A stretch of 64,000 nt of DNA from Microstegium vimineum (GCA_022036555.1 CM039122.1:54758693-54822692); one strand, 5' to 3'; shown: positions 35,402 to 46,208, numbered from the stretch's first letter. Notes: a model not told the origin generated them from the sequence alone. Translations and numbers: made by a program.

Positions 35402-35959
35402 ATGAAGAGGCTGCTTGCTCATCGCCAGTTCGGTTGCCCTTCCCGGAATTTGGTTGGCAGATCCCCTGCCCTGCCTGCACTTTGCAACAATGTTCTTCCC
35501 GGCTACAGGGTGAGTTCACCAATCCTGTTAGTGTTACTGTTACTGCTGCTACTTCCCAATTCTTTGGATTTTAATTGAGCAAGCACAACTGCACAAGGAG
35601 TGAATCGTGTGATCACGAATGTTTTAGACAACAACAGTTCATTCCAATCAAAATGATTGGTCAAATGATTTTGGTACTCCTATCCTGTGTTTACAATCTT
35701 CTGTTTTCCTGTGAAACTGACAGTATTATTCAGCCGAGAAACATGATGATACCACAGTACCACACTAGGTGAAATCGGGGATAAGGCGAGATCAACAGCC
35801 GAAGAGTTCCTGAGGGTGGCAAAGGAGAAGACCGACGATGTCGCAGAGAGCGCAAAGGAAACGCTGCACGAGACAAAGGAAGCGGTGGTCGGCGAGTCAG
35901 ATGACGAGAAGGAGAAGTTCAAACGGAGGGTGGAGGAGGGGAGGTACCAGCAGAAATAA
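35402..35959 (+). CDS. LEA-like protein, probably organelle-targeted; frame mismatch at the intron
   Basis: Exon 1 (35402-35509) encodes 36 residues, MKRLLAHRQFGCPSRNLVGR..., an Arg-rich, acid-poor presequence typical of mitochondrial targeting. Exon 2 (35769-35959) encodes DKARSTAEEFLRVAKEKTDD, VAESAKETLHETKEAV and a Lys/Glu-rich end, RRVEEGRYQQK stop. These are the 11-residue amphipathic repeats of LEA proteins, which protect membranes and enzymes during desiccation (family knowledge). The donor (CAGG then GTGAGT) closes exon 1 in phase 0, but the acceptor (CACTAG) opens exon 2 needing phase 1. The obvious splice therefore does not join the frames. A missed mini-exon, an alternative site or a one-base error is required. 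An AATAAA signal lies at about 36124. Confidence 0.75.
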
Positions 35960-37607
35960 GTGGCTTGTGTTTTCTTGACTGTGTATGCAGTCATGGCTTT
36001 GTTACTATACTCATAGGCGGTAGGCCTTGTAGTTTGTAGAAGTTTATCCAGATATGCCATGTCTTGTCCAATTTTCACCTCCAATAATGTGTCCGTCAGC
36101 ACTAGACAAGTCATCTCCTGTAGAATAAATAAGATTTGCTTTTGGGCTTCAATGATCTTTCGTACTACTACATGCCATCTCTCACTGAATAAAAATTTTG
36201 CCCTTTGAAAAAGTGTTCCTGTTGTCACTTTGGAATGGTGAAGCAACTTGGGCATGAGTATGAAACGATGCGACTCTGTTGGAAATCCGATGTGTCATGT
36301 GTAACGGACAACAAAAACAGTGTAATCAGTGCAGGTGGAAATGTTCATTTTAGCTTTCAGCAGTTCGCGGCAAAGGCAATCTCAATGGCTCAATGCTCAT
36401 ACAGGAAAATGGGATTTGGTGAACTCCACATCAGAAAGTACCTCCAGGACTTTTAGTCAGTATACGTGCAGATGCTGCATAGTTTGCTAATCTTTTGTCT
36501 CATATCAAGTGCTTAAATGATTGAGCACTACTGCATTGTAAAATTTATATTACTAGCAGTTTATGCCTTAGGATGAGAGATGTTGTTTAGGTTTCAATTG
36601 TCAAGCTGATGTGCACAAGCATTGTTATGAATAAAAGTTGCACCTTTCCCATATTACATCAGGTGCTCCTTTTGGCTTTCTGACACGTCCTGTATTCACT
36701 ATCTTTCCATCTTTGTATTAGAATGGCTACATAGTTCTTTTCCCCGATTTTTTTTTTCGCGAGTGGGTCGTAGCCCGTTTTTCATTAAGAGGTAAAGCAA
36801 GTTCACAAAAACAACAGACAACGCCGCTGGACAACCGGGCGGATGGCGAGAGGCCCTCCACTCAACTGCTCGAGACGAACAGAAGGAGAAACAGAAAAGG
36901 AAAAACGAAAACAAAGACGACGCCAAAGCTTGTGCCAATTACACTATTATGTTTCTGAACTTGGCAGCCAATTACATTCATCTAACTTGTAATATTCCTA
37001 TTCATCAACGATTTTTTCCACATAAGATTTGTCATTCATTTATTTTTTAATCAAAACAAACATCTGAAAAGAAAGTTTCTCTTTCATGTGTGAAAAATCA
37101 ATGTAAATATGTAACATGCAAACTACTAGAGATCAATTATTTGAATCAGCTAAACTTTTTTTATAAGCAGAGAGGGCCAGCTAATTGCTTTTTATAACCG
37201 GGGTGGTTGAATAGTTTAAAATGGGCTATAAACTAGACTATTTTTGAAGGAAATATAAACTAGGCTATAAGCTGTTACTATTTGGATCAGCTAGAGCTTT
37301 TTTAGCAGGTAGCAACTTATTTTAGGCGATCCAAATAAGGCATTCCACATTATTCCTGGATTCCTTTTCCTCTAACGGCACTAATTCCTGGACTTGTATA
37401 CTCATAAGTCATAATTCATAAAACAAATCTGTTGATTTGTGGAGGTTGCACTGGTAGTCCTAACGCTTTCCTCCCTATTGTGGAGTTACCACTAATAAAA
37501 GAAGGGGCAAGAATATTAGGTCTCATTTGTCTTTGTTCACAATACCCATATATGGAAACTTTTGAAGGAGCTGAGTGAGGCTTCTCGGTGTTCACTCCCT
37601 GTTTCTC
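35960..37607. other. 3' flank of the LEA gene and spacer
   Basis: Includes the likely 3' untranslated region (to about 36150) and a LINE-tail-like insertion (listed separately). No other gene seen. Confidence 0.4.
36748..36930 (-). mobile_element. Candidate LINE 3'-tail fragment
   Basis: Read on the minus strand, the sequence passes through CTCTTAATGAAAAACGGGC and TACGACCCACTCGCG into a pure A run. This is the style of the 3' ends of grass LINEs. The 5' limit is estimated and no target duplication was found. Confidence 0.45.
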
Positions 37608-39583
37608 ATGGATTCAGAAGTGAAGTCTGCAGCACTGCGCAAGCCATGTGTTATCATTATAGGTAACCGTGCTCGATGTCATTCTACCACTGTTTTTCCC
37701 CTTCAAGACATGATTTGTGCATCATTATTAGTTCATTATATTTTGTGTTGCAGTGGTGGCTAGTGTGGAGAGATTTGTTTACAAGGGGGTAGCCTCGAAT
37801 ATTGTGACTTTCCTGACTGATGTTGTAAAGATGAGCACATCCTCTGCTGCAAAGAGTGTTAGCACATGGAATGGAGTCACGTCCATGCTTCCACTGGCTA
37901 GTGCGATTCTTGCTGACTCTTTCTGGGATCGTTATTCTACCATAACTGTTTCATCTTTGCTTTACATAGTGGTAAGTTTTTTCTTTCTCTGTTCCAGGAT
38001 GCTACACTACTATAAGCACTCCCTTAAACAAGTATGCTTGACAGATTCTACATCCGTAGTTTATATATATTACTGTTTTTTGTGAGAATTGTAGTTTACC
38101 TAACTTTTTTTCTATCATTTTTCTTGTTTCTTGATAATAAGGGCCTAGTAGGTTTAACCTCATGGGCAGTGCTGCACTCATGGATGCCATCTTCTCTGCT
38201 GTTTTTGCCACTGTACTTGATCTCAGTTGGGCAGGGTGGATACAACCCTTCGTTGCAAGCATTTGGAGCTGACCAACTACTGATCGAAGATGACATGGAA
38301 TCTGTGCCAGCTGAACAAAAGAACCAGGTGAAGAGCCTGTTCTTCCAGTGGTGGTATTTTGGTATATGCAGTGGTAGCCTCTTGGGGAACTCCATCATGT
38401 CATACATCCAAGACACCTTTGGCTGGGGTCTCGGGTTCGCGATTCCTTGCGGCGTCATGATCTTATCTGTCGTCGCATTCTGTTGCGGAACTCCTCTGTA
38501 TATGCGCAACGAACAGAATACTGCTGGTAACAAGCCTTCAGATAGCATTTTGAGAGTACTAAAAGAAATTGTTACATGTGTCATTACTCGGAAGATCCGT
38601 TTACCGACTAGAGATGATGGTCGTGACATTTCGGAGCTAGAGTAAGATTCTACAATAGTACTCCGTACCTCAATTTCTTCTGTAGTACTATTATATATGT
38701 TAATATGTTGAAATACAGGTTAGAAGAAAAACGCTTAAAGATGATTATATTGAAATGCAGGTTAGAAGAGAAAGCGTTTAAAGATGAGTTCACTGATCTG
38801 AGAGAGGCAGAAGATGGCAATGACACTGCACCTGATGTCAGTGTCACCAAGGTCATCCTGAGGCTTCTGCCGATCTGGACAACCCTCCTGATCTTCGCCG
38901 TCATTTTTCAGCAGCCAATGACGTTCTTCACCGAGCAAGGGACACTGATGAACCACAAGGTGGGCAGCACCTTGGTGATTCCACCAGCGATGCTCCAGAG
39001 CACGACGACGATGTCGGTAATACTCCTCATGCCGCTGTACGCCAAGATATTCGTCCCTCTGATGCGCGTGTTCACCCGGGAGGAGAAGGGGATCACCGTG
39101 CTCCAGCGGATGGGCATCGGCATGGTCCTCTCAGTCGCAGCCATGGTCACCGCCTCCACCGTCGAATCGAAGCGGCTCCGTCTCGTCAGCGAAGGCGAAG
39201 GAGATGGTGGCGCCACTCGTCAGCAGCTGATCATACTCTGGCTGCTCCCGCAGTACGTTCTGCTGGGTGTAGCTGACGTGTTCACGGTTGTCGGAATGCA
39301 GGAGTTCTTCTACACGCAGGTCCCTAACACCATGAGGACCACCGGCATCGCGCTCTACCTCAGCGTCTTTGGCTTTGGGAACTTCCTCGGTGCCGTTCTG
39401 ATCGAGGTCCTCGAGACGGCGACGGCGAGGATGGGACAGGGACACGGCTGGTTCTCTGATGATCCACGGCAAGGGCATCTGGACAAGTACTACTGGTTCC
39501 TGGCTTTTATCGGCACCCTCAGCTTTGTGTTCTTCGCGTATTTGTGCAAGTATTACAATGAACCGGAGGCGCCTGCGAGATAG
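37608..39583 (+). CDS. NPF (NRT1/PTR, POT-family) transporter, NPF5-like
   Basis: Four exons, 37608-37662, 37754-37971, 38142-38641 and 38761-39583, with GT/AG borders and matching phase, give 531 residues. This is a proton-coupled transporter of the plasma or vacuolar membrane, in a family that moves nitrate, peptides or hormones; the substrate cannot be read from sequence. About twelve membrane segments are expected. Visible family motifs include ERFVYKGVASNIVTFLT, ILADSFWDRYSTI, GQGGYNPSLQAFGADQ and FFQWWYFGICSG in the N-half. In the C-half are IFAVIFQQPMTFFTEQGTLM, PQYVLLGVADVFTVVGMQEF and the terminal FGFGNFLGAVLIEVLE. The usual ExxER motif in helix 1 reads ASVER, so the first Glu is replaced. 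Exon 4 has two acceptors 42 bp apart in a tandem duplication; the upstream one (exon start 38719) would add 14 residues in frame. The N-terminus is short for the family. Confidence 0.93.
38708..38791 (+). repeat. 42-bp tandem duplication carrying a splice acceptor
   Basis: TTGAAATACAGGTTAGAAGA... (38708-38749) and TTGAAATGCAGGTTAGAAGA... (38750-38791) are direct tandem copies. Each contains a CAG acceptor followed by the same coding start (LEEK). The period, 42 bp, is a multiple of three. Confidence 0.9.
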
Positions 39584-40040
39584 GCGCAGACAGAGTGACT
39601 TGTTGCCGGCATCTGCGCGAACGGTGAAGAACACCATCCCTATTTTTAGATATATCAGGAGGCAAACTGTAGTTACCAATCAACAATCTTCGCAAAATTG
39701 TTCACTCTAATCTCTTCATGTTGTGCAATTGTACTGATGCTTTCCAGTTTGCGACAACTGGATCCAAGTCACTTTTTTTTTTTTTTTTGAAACTGATCCA
39801 GGTCACCTTGGTGTCAAAGAAACTTGTGCGGCGAAACAGAACACGAGATTTGGAAACAATAAACCAATCATCAATAGCTGAAATCCAAACAGTAATCTAC
39901 ACGATGGAGCCGATACTTACATCCAACAGTATGCACATGGACGACACAAGAAAGGAATGGAAAAGAAACAACAAACAGAAATCGCCTATTTCTATATAAC
40001 CAAAAATAGGCTTCCATCGAAACAGAGAGAGCCTAGCTAC

Positions 40041-40307
40041 CTAGTACCCGGCGACCCCGGAGCCGTCATGGGCGCCCTGCTTCTTGCCGCCGCCTTTCTT
40101 CTGGCACTTGTCCTTGATCCACTGGAACCCGGTGGCCGTGCCCTCTTTCACCTTCTTCAGCCCCGTGGCCGCGGCCGCCTTGGTCTTCTCCACCCCGCCC
40201 TGCTTCTTGCCGCCGTCCTGCTGCCGGCCGCGCGCGCGTGGGCTCGGGTCGCCGCCGTAGTCCCACTGGTCTGCCCACGACGTGCCGAACGAGTTGCTGC
40301 GCTGCAT
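40041..40307 (-). CDS. Small conserved plant protein of unknown function (SWADQWDY type)
   Basis: A single-exon minus-strand frame of 88 residues begins MQRSNSFGTSWADQWDYGG at the ATG at 40307. It continues with KTKAAAATGLKKVKEGT and ATGFQWIKDKCQKK, then a Gly/Lys-rich end. Short proteins with this N-terminal motif and Ala/Lys-rich repeats are widespread in plants but have no known function, as far as I recall. The middle could form an amphipathic helix. A good TATA box lies about 150 bp upstream. The gene is tail-to-tail with the NPF gene, about 460 bp apart. Confidence 0.8.
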   Translation of the reverse strand: MQRSNSFGTSWADQWDYGGDPSPRARGRQQDGGKKQGGVEKTKAAAATGLKKVKEGTATGFQWIKDKCQKKGGGKKQGAHDGSGVAGY

Positions 40308-40452
40308 GGTCCCGATCGATCGGCAGAACCTGCAACACCGACGCAAAGACGACGATCCCCTTCCCTCGAGGAAGAAATGCAAGGAACCCTGTGTTGCTCT
40401 GCTTTCTTGCGGTCGAGGCCGGCAAGGGAGCCTGGGGTGCCCAAGAGAATGT

Positions 40453-40463
40453 GGCTTTTATAG
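40453..40463 (-). promoter_or_regulatory. TATA box of the small SWADQWDY gene
   Basis: CTATAAAAGCC on the minus strand, 146-156 bp upstream of the start codon. This is the right spacing for a 5' untranslated region of roughly 120 bp. Confidence 0.6.
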
Positions 40464-40897
40464 GAGCGCACGCTTACCCGTGCCGACGAACGCATCAACG
40501 ACCAGAAGCGTCGCCGCCCATGCGCGCCACGCCTGTGGAAGTGGAATTGAAAAGGGCGGAGGAGGAGCCGAGGAGGAGTCGCGTGTCCGGGTATGTCCGG
40601 AACGCGGTAGTTGGTTGGTCCGGGGCAGCTGCGCGCCAGTTTTGACCTCTTGATTGACGAGACAGCTTCCGGCTTCTGGCACTGGTGAGGCCGACTGGTG
40701 GGTCCGTTACCAGGATTGGTCCACATGTCGGCAGCTGCCTTGCTCAGACGCGGTCGGAGCGCAGAACGGCGACCGGCGGGATTGTGCTGTGGCTGAATCA
40801 GAATGGTTTCCAGAAGTGAAGAAGTTGCACCGGAACAGGTCGCCTAATCCGATTATTATATTACTACTAGTATATAATATTTTCCGGCCAAGTCTAA

Positions 40898-41236
40898 GAA
40901 CATGTTTGGTACAGCTTACAACAACTTTATAAAGCTGGTGTAAGCTAATTTTTTTTACCAAACACCTCTTTTTAAAACAGCTTTACCTATAAAGTTGTTT
41001 TTCTTCTCCTCTCATAAAGAAAAACAGTTTTGCAAAGTGGTGTGAAGCTGAAAATAGTAGTTTATCATAGCTTTCTCCTCTCCTTTCTCTCTCATATCCA
41101 TGTATAAAGTTGTTGGTGAAACTGTTTTGACAAACATTTTTTCTAAAATAGCTTAGCTTTACTTAGAAAGTTGCTCATAAACTATTTTTTCAAAAAACAG
41201 TATTACTAATAAAGCTGAGCTGTACCAAACGGACCT
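40898..41236. mobile_element. Tourist-type MITE, copy 1 of a local family
   Basis: Ends read ATGTTTGGTACAGCT and AGCTGTACCAAACGGACC, with TAA/TTA at the borders. The interior shares long blocks with the element at 61440-61744 (for example TGAAGCTGAAAATAGTAG, CTCTCTCATATCCATG, TTTGGTACAGC). It sits in the promoter-side spacer of the small gene. Confidence 0.85.
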
Positions 41237-41860
41237 TAATTTGAACTGTTAAATAGTAGAGTGGCTTGCTTGATTCCTCTGACTTGCTGCGAGTTCTGAC
41301 ACGAGTAACCATATACAGTAATACTTTTTTAGTATAGCAAATTTGGTGAACCAAGCCAAGACAAGCATCGTCAAAAGCAACGCGTTAGTGGTTCCACGGC
41401 AAATTACGTCGGAGCTTACGTGGAGATAATAATGGACAGTGATGATTTTCGTCAGTGCTTATAACTACTCCATTGCGTGTTTGTGAATTGCTGTACAAGT
41501 CATTGACTCTGGTTAATCCGTTCAAGGACGAAACAGAATACGGATGAGCTGACGGAGGATCGAAGCTTCTGACGACTCTTGGACCAAAACAGGGCAGGCG
41601 CCGCCACACGAACTCCGGGCTGTACTACCCGCAAAGAATACGGCTCCACGTGTCGACGACTTGCAATATCCATTTTTTTTTAGACGGACTTGTAATATCC
41701 TTCTTGTGATCTAAAGTACTACTGTGTTATAGTATTATTCTGTAAATAAATAATAATCGTAGTATTTACACAAGAATCTATCCAAGAATCAACTAATCGA
41801 GCAAAAAAATCAATCGATGTAACCAAGGACGTGGCTAAAAATGACAAGCGCACTAGAGGT
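41237..41860. other. 3' flank of the metalloproteinase gene
   Basis: No gene seen. Confidence 0.4.
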
Positions 41861-42967
41861 CTACGGCACTATGACTAGGAGCAAGCCAACTGCCGCAACC
41901 ACTCCGACGAAGACTCTGACTCTATCCGGTCGGAGTCCCGCGCCGGCGCTACTGTCCGTCTCGCGGCTGCTCGTCGCCGGCGACGTCGGCGTGACGCCCT
42001 TGAAGTTGGGGTTGGTCCCGTACAGGCTCTGTATCCCCTGGACGTCGTCGGCCTCCAGCTCCACCTTCCTGGTCCCCGTCCGGATCGTCGGGTACATGAT
42101 GGCGTCGGGCACCGAGGAGTGGCCGAGCCCCAGGAGGTGTCCGATCTCGTGCACCGCCACGGACTCGAGGTCCACGGCCCCGGGCGTCGACGACCGCGAC
42201 ACATCGGCGCCGGCCACCCACGCCTCCGCGGCGTCGAGGTGGAACCGGCCGTCCGTGGGCGAGAAGGCGTGCGCGAGCGTGCCCAGGGGGCCGTCGAACG
42301 GTTCGCCGTCGCCGTGCGATCCCGCGTAGAACCCGATGGTGATGTCGGCGTCGGACGCCGACGCGATCTCCGCGAACCGCAGGTTGGTGGCGGCGGCCCA
42401 CCGCGCGAAGGCGCGCGCGAACACGGCGCTCAGCGTGGACCGGTCGATGGGCGTCGCCGACGTCGCGGTGATCGCGTACGTGAGGTCCCGACGGAACGGC
42501 GGCCACTTCGGCTCGCCGGGGAAGTAGGCGTACAGGTGCCTGCCGTGGGCGTGGGCGGAGCTCCGAGCCATGGAGGACGTGCCGTTGATGACGTCGGCCA
42601 CGCCGCAGCGAGGCGCGACCATCTGTGAGACGGTGGACGCGTCCAGCAAGCCGGTGGCGTTGAGCCCGAAGTTGCGCTGGTACGTGGCGATTGCCGCCTC
42701 AAGGTCCCCGTCGAACGCGTCGCTGAACGGGGACGACGCCGGCGCCGGCGGGAGGTAGCCGAAGTGGCTCAGGTAGTCCTTGAGCCCGGCAAGACCCTGC
42801 CGCTCCTCCCCCATGTGACAGCCTGAGAGGTTCTGGAACGCCGCCCACGGGTTCGGGAACGATGGCGCCCCAGACGGCAAGCCGGACGGGAAGGCCGACG
42901 CCGGCAACGCGACGGCGAACGCCATGACCACCACCACGACGGCGGCAGCTCGCGATACACCCATCAT
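41861..42967 (-). CDS. Matrix metalloproteinase (plant MMP), GPI-anchor-like tail
   Basis: An intronless, very GC-rich frame of 368 residues starts at the first ATG, 42967; a longer open frame has no ATG. Residues 1-25 are a signal peptide. A peptidoglycan-binding-like propeptide follows and ends in the cysteine switch PRCGVAD at 119-125. The catalytic domain carries the zinc motif HEIGHLLGLGH at 273-283, with the Met-turn methionine at 291 (IMYP). Residues 351-368 are hydrophobic after a Ser/Thr-rich linker, consistent with GPI anchoring at the cell surface. Plant MMPs are zinc endopeptidases of the apoplast, linked to growth and defence (family knowledge). All key catalytic and latency residues are present, so it looks functional. 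Confidence 0.96.
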   Translation of the reverse strand: MMGVSRAAAVVVVVMAFAVALPASAFPSGLPSGAPSFPNPWAAFQNLSGCHMGEERQGLAGLKDYLSHFGYLPPAPASSPFSDAFDGDLEAAIATYQRNFGLNATGLLDASTVSQMVAPRCGVADVINGTSSMARSSAHAHGRHLYAYFPGEPKWPPFRRDLTYAITATSATPIDRSTLSAVFARAFARWAAATNLRFAEIASASDADITIGFYAGSHGDGEPFDGPLGTLAHAFSPTDGRFHLDAAEAWVAGADVSRSSTPGAVDLESVAVHEIGHLLGLGHSSVPDAIMYPTIRTGTRKVELEADDVQGIQSLYGTNPNFKGVTPTSPATSSRETDSSAGAGLRPDRVRVFVGVVAAVGLLLVIVP

Positions 42968-43189
42968 CAGAAACCAGAGGAAGTTTGCCGCGCAGAGAGA
43001 GAACACGCAGCAGACACCGAGCTGTCACGTGAGCTTCAAGGCTCGGTACCCCCGGATATGTCACGGGCAGCGTGGTCAGCCGGCCGGCAGGTACGCGGAG
43101 CCGGGTCTGCGCGTGTGGTTTGGTGAGTTGCCTTTGGTCAAGAACTCAAGGGCGGCGAGAGAGGATGTGTGGCCTTGTGTCTGCTGCTA
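42968..43189 (-). promoter_or_regulatory. 5' flank of the metalloproteinase gene
   Basis: Upstream sequence of the MMP start codon, presumed promoter and 5' untranslated region. No clear TATA box identified. Confidence 0.35.
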
Positions 43190-44696
43190 GTTGCTGTCGT
43201 ACCACGCGGCTGTGATCGGCGTGAAGTGATGGATTTGGAATTGAGAAAAAAAAAGTGCGTTTTGCTTTTCAACATTGCTCACCGTCACCGGCCAGAGAAG
43301 CTTCCGTTTGATTGGTTTCCGGTGAGCTGTTCGATTGGTTGAAGAGCGGAGAAGAGTCGTGGGATGACAAGCCCGGCTCCTGGTAACATTTCTTTTTAGG
43401 CGTAACCCAAAAGCGAAAGGAGCAAGAGTAAGAACCAAACTCTTTTAATTCTAAAGCCCTAAATTCAAAAAGCTTGTCAATAAGGATCATATCCCCTCTA
43501 TCTTTTTTGCACCATTTTGGGCCCAGGACAAAAAATTTTAAAGGGAAAGAAGTATATGCATGGAGGAAGCGGGTCTTTCGGGGGTACAGTAAAAGGGGGA
43601 GATATGACACGCTCAACAAAACAGTTCTTCTACCCCCCAAAAAAGAAATGGGGTTAGAAGAGCATTCGACTTTTGAACCCTGGGAGTATGGGATGGGGAC
43701 CAAAAGAAAAGAAAAACTTTTCCCCGTACTTCTTTTGTGCACTAGTGACTTTTTCCTGAATTCCCAATGTCTGCGACTTCACAACGCGAAGGATGATGAT
43801 GGCGAACGAACCAGGGGTGAACGAACGGAAAGGGTCGTAGGCTCTCAAAAAGCCAAGCCCCGGTGCCCCTAACATTCACTACTATTCTGAGGATTATGAA
43901 GGCGTCTTTTTCTTACAACTGAAACCCAAAAGCAAAGGAACAAAGGCGAGAGAATAAAACGCTCCAATTGTGACGGTCTGAATCACAACTTGCCAATCAG
44001 ACAATACAAAAATACCTAATTTTCTTCTAGTTAACCGGGGGGAAAGGAAAGTTGAACAAAAGCAATTCGAAAACACCCAAAAAAAAATCAGTTTTCAACT
44101 AGCACCAAAACCCGATTTAAACCCGCTTGAGCCCAATCTGTGGACCCCATGAGAAAAGAAAAACTCTTCTGTGCTCTTTTTTTTTTTGTGTGTGTGTGCA
44201 AAAAGGGGATTTCTTGAATTTCCCAAAGTCTTCGATTTTTTTTTAAAATTCCATTGTCCCGCGACCTTTCAAAGCGAGGGTGCACATATCCGGGTTGGGG
44301 AATATCTGGGAGTCGTTCGTCAGACCTCACAATTTTGGGGTTGGAGAATATCCAGGAGGGGTTCAGAGTTTAGACTACTTCAACTTTTGCGTCGGTTACT
44401 CTGTTTACATTGCAGCAAGAAAGCACAAATTGACAATTTTTGGGAAAGGGGGTTTTGGGATACAGTTTTTTCCCGGCCCAACAATTATTTGGGCCCTTTT
44501 GCGATCATGTTGGGCCTCCTTTTTAAGGGCTGGCCCCTTTGCTGTTCCTAAAGGGCATGTCACGGGGCCCAGACCGTGACACATCAGCTGCACTGGATCT
44601 GTCCCCCAAATGTCATTGCTCATAAAGGGGGGAAAAAAAAAAGGGGGGATCGTCAATTACCAGTTATCTTCGAAATGTTCTTGACACCGCGAAGTC
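43190..44696. other. Poor-quality or scrambled sequence before the gap
   Basis: Sequence rich in short homopolymers (CCCCCC, GGGGGG, TTTTTTTTTT, AAAAAAAAAA), with no protein I recognise. Parts of 43390-43790 seem to recur in degraded form at 43920-44250. Examples are AACCCAAAAGCGAAAGGAGC versus AACCCAAAAGCAAAGGAACA, and AGAAAAGAAAAAC then CCTGAATTCCCAATGTCTGC versus AGAAAAGAAAAAC then CTTGAATTTCCCAAAGTCTT. It ends at the 100-N gap. Remaining MAP70 exons would be expected around here but are not visible. Confidence 0.5.
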
Positions 44697-44796
44697 NNNN
44701 NNNNNNNNNNNNNNNNNNNNNNNNNNNNNNNNNNNNNNNNNNNNNNNNNNNNNNNNNNNNNNNNNNNNNNNNNNNNNNNNNNNNNNNNNNNNNNNN
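44697..44796. other. Assembly gap (100 N)
   Basis: Exactly 100 unknown bases. It falls within the minus-strand MAP70 gene, downstream of its exon 2. Confidence 0.99.
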
Positions 44797-45016
44797 TGAA
44801 TACTACCAGAAACAAACACGGTTCAGATGCCTTGCGCTCAAACTCCTGCTAAACTCAGCTTAGTTACTACGTCCCCCCGGAGGGGCTATTTGCCCATGGC
44901 TACCAAGTTTTGCACTTAAAATCTGGCGCGACGACACCACATCAGTCCACAAATGCAGTGGAATGACCATTCAAGCAATGGTCTTACACAGGCATGAAGA
45001 AAATTCAGAAAGTTAC

Positions 45017-45374
45017 CTCCTCGACGGCCTTCTCCCGTGCCCTCTCCGACAGCCGCAGCGCCTTTATCTCCGCGTGCGCCTCGCCCAGCTCCCTATCCTT
45101 ATCTAAAACCACGTAGAAGAACCAAACATTACTCAACAAGACCCTTAAAATGCTGCGAAAATCAACTAAAAGTTGAACCCACACAGAAACAGTCGCGAAT
45201 CAGCTCACCCCTGACTTCATTCTCGAGCCGGTTGAGCTCGACCTTGACGGGATCCGACCCGTGCATGAGAGTGAGGAGGTCATCCGCGTCCAGACCAGCC
45301 TGCACCGGGCCCCAGCGGCGCGCGGAGCCCTTGTGCGCCGAAGCATTCCCCTCCTCGCCCCCGCCGTCGGCCAT
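45017..45374 (-). CDS. Microtubule-associated protein 70 (MAP70), first two exons only
   Basis: Exon 1 (45374-45209) starts MADGGGEEGNASAHKG and contains LDADDLLTLMHGSDPVKVEL and NRLENEVR. Exon 2 (45102-45017) continues DKDRELGEAHAEIKALRLSE and RAREKAVEE, then a GTAACT donor. The splice is in phase (1 then 2). This is the conserved N-terminal coiled-coil start of plant MAP70 proteins, which decorate cortical microtubules and shape secondary walls (family knowledge). The remaining exons, most of a roughly 600-residue protein, are not in the sequence to the left before the metalloproteinase gene. The gene is either truncated here or its body lies in the gap. Confidence 0.88.
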
Positions 45375-46206
45375 CTCAGATCTGAGCCCCAGCGGGGTAA
45401 CCCACCCTCCAAATCAGCCGACGCCGCCGGGACTGGCGCCCCGCCGCCGCGGAGCTCCCGTTCCGCCGCGCTGTGGAGTGGCTTGCTGCCTCCGCAATAC
45501 CCGGTCGGCGGGGGAAAACCCTAGCGGGGATGTCTCGCTGCTGGGCGGTGGTGAGCGCGTTGCTCCTCCAGTTCTCCACTAGCGATTTGTCTTGTCTTGC
45601 TCACAACGGTGTGTTCAAAAACTGGAGAGAGAAAAGTGGAGGAAGGCGTTTCCGGATTATTTAAAGCGGCCCTTCGACGGTGATTAGTTTTACGTCAAAA
45701 TTTACTTACGGCCATGTAATCATGGAGGCGATTGATGGGACAGTAATTTGTACAGTACTACAGGTATAGCCGTAATGTTCTAGTTTTAGAATATATAAAA
45801 TCGAACCAAGTTTAACCTATTCATATATCGAAATTTGCTTAGGCGCAGCCACGAATCAGATTAAAAGTATAATTGATTTCTATAATATTTTTTCAGAAAA
45901 ATATTGATATTGATACCTTTCCTATAAACCTTATCAAATTAAAAAATGGTTATTTCTTTTTGTTGTTCGGTTTCTAAGAAATTTTTTTTAGAAGGAACAT
46001 GTATTCATCTTAGTGCAATTGCACCGGCCTTTTTACATACAGGACTCCAAAGAAAAGAAAAATTACAAAGAAGTTCACAACTCCTGTTCATCTTCCTCGA
46101 AGCCTTCAGAGATCCATCCATCACCGCCATCGAAGCCGCATACCAATCGTCGTCAGACACCAGAGTCAAACTCCACAGGGTGGAGGCCGTAGTGTAACAA
46201 GCAATG
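45375..46206. other. MAP70 5' flank and spacer
   Basis: The GC-rich stretch to about 45600 is probably the MAP70 promoter and 5' untranslated region. Beyond that I see no gene. Confidence 0.4.
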
Positions 46207-46208
46207 TA

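Noticed and set aside
41949..42702. Additional frames over the metalloproteinase gene
   Set aside because: Shadows of a very GC-rich gene. The zinc and cysteine-switch motifs define the real frame.
43269..44656. Frames of 80-157 residues before the gap
   Set aside because: They fall in homopolymer-rich, internally repetitive, probably low-quality sequence and show no protein family.
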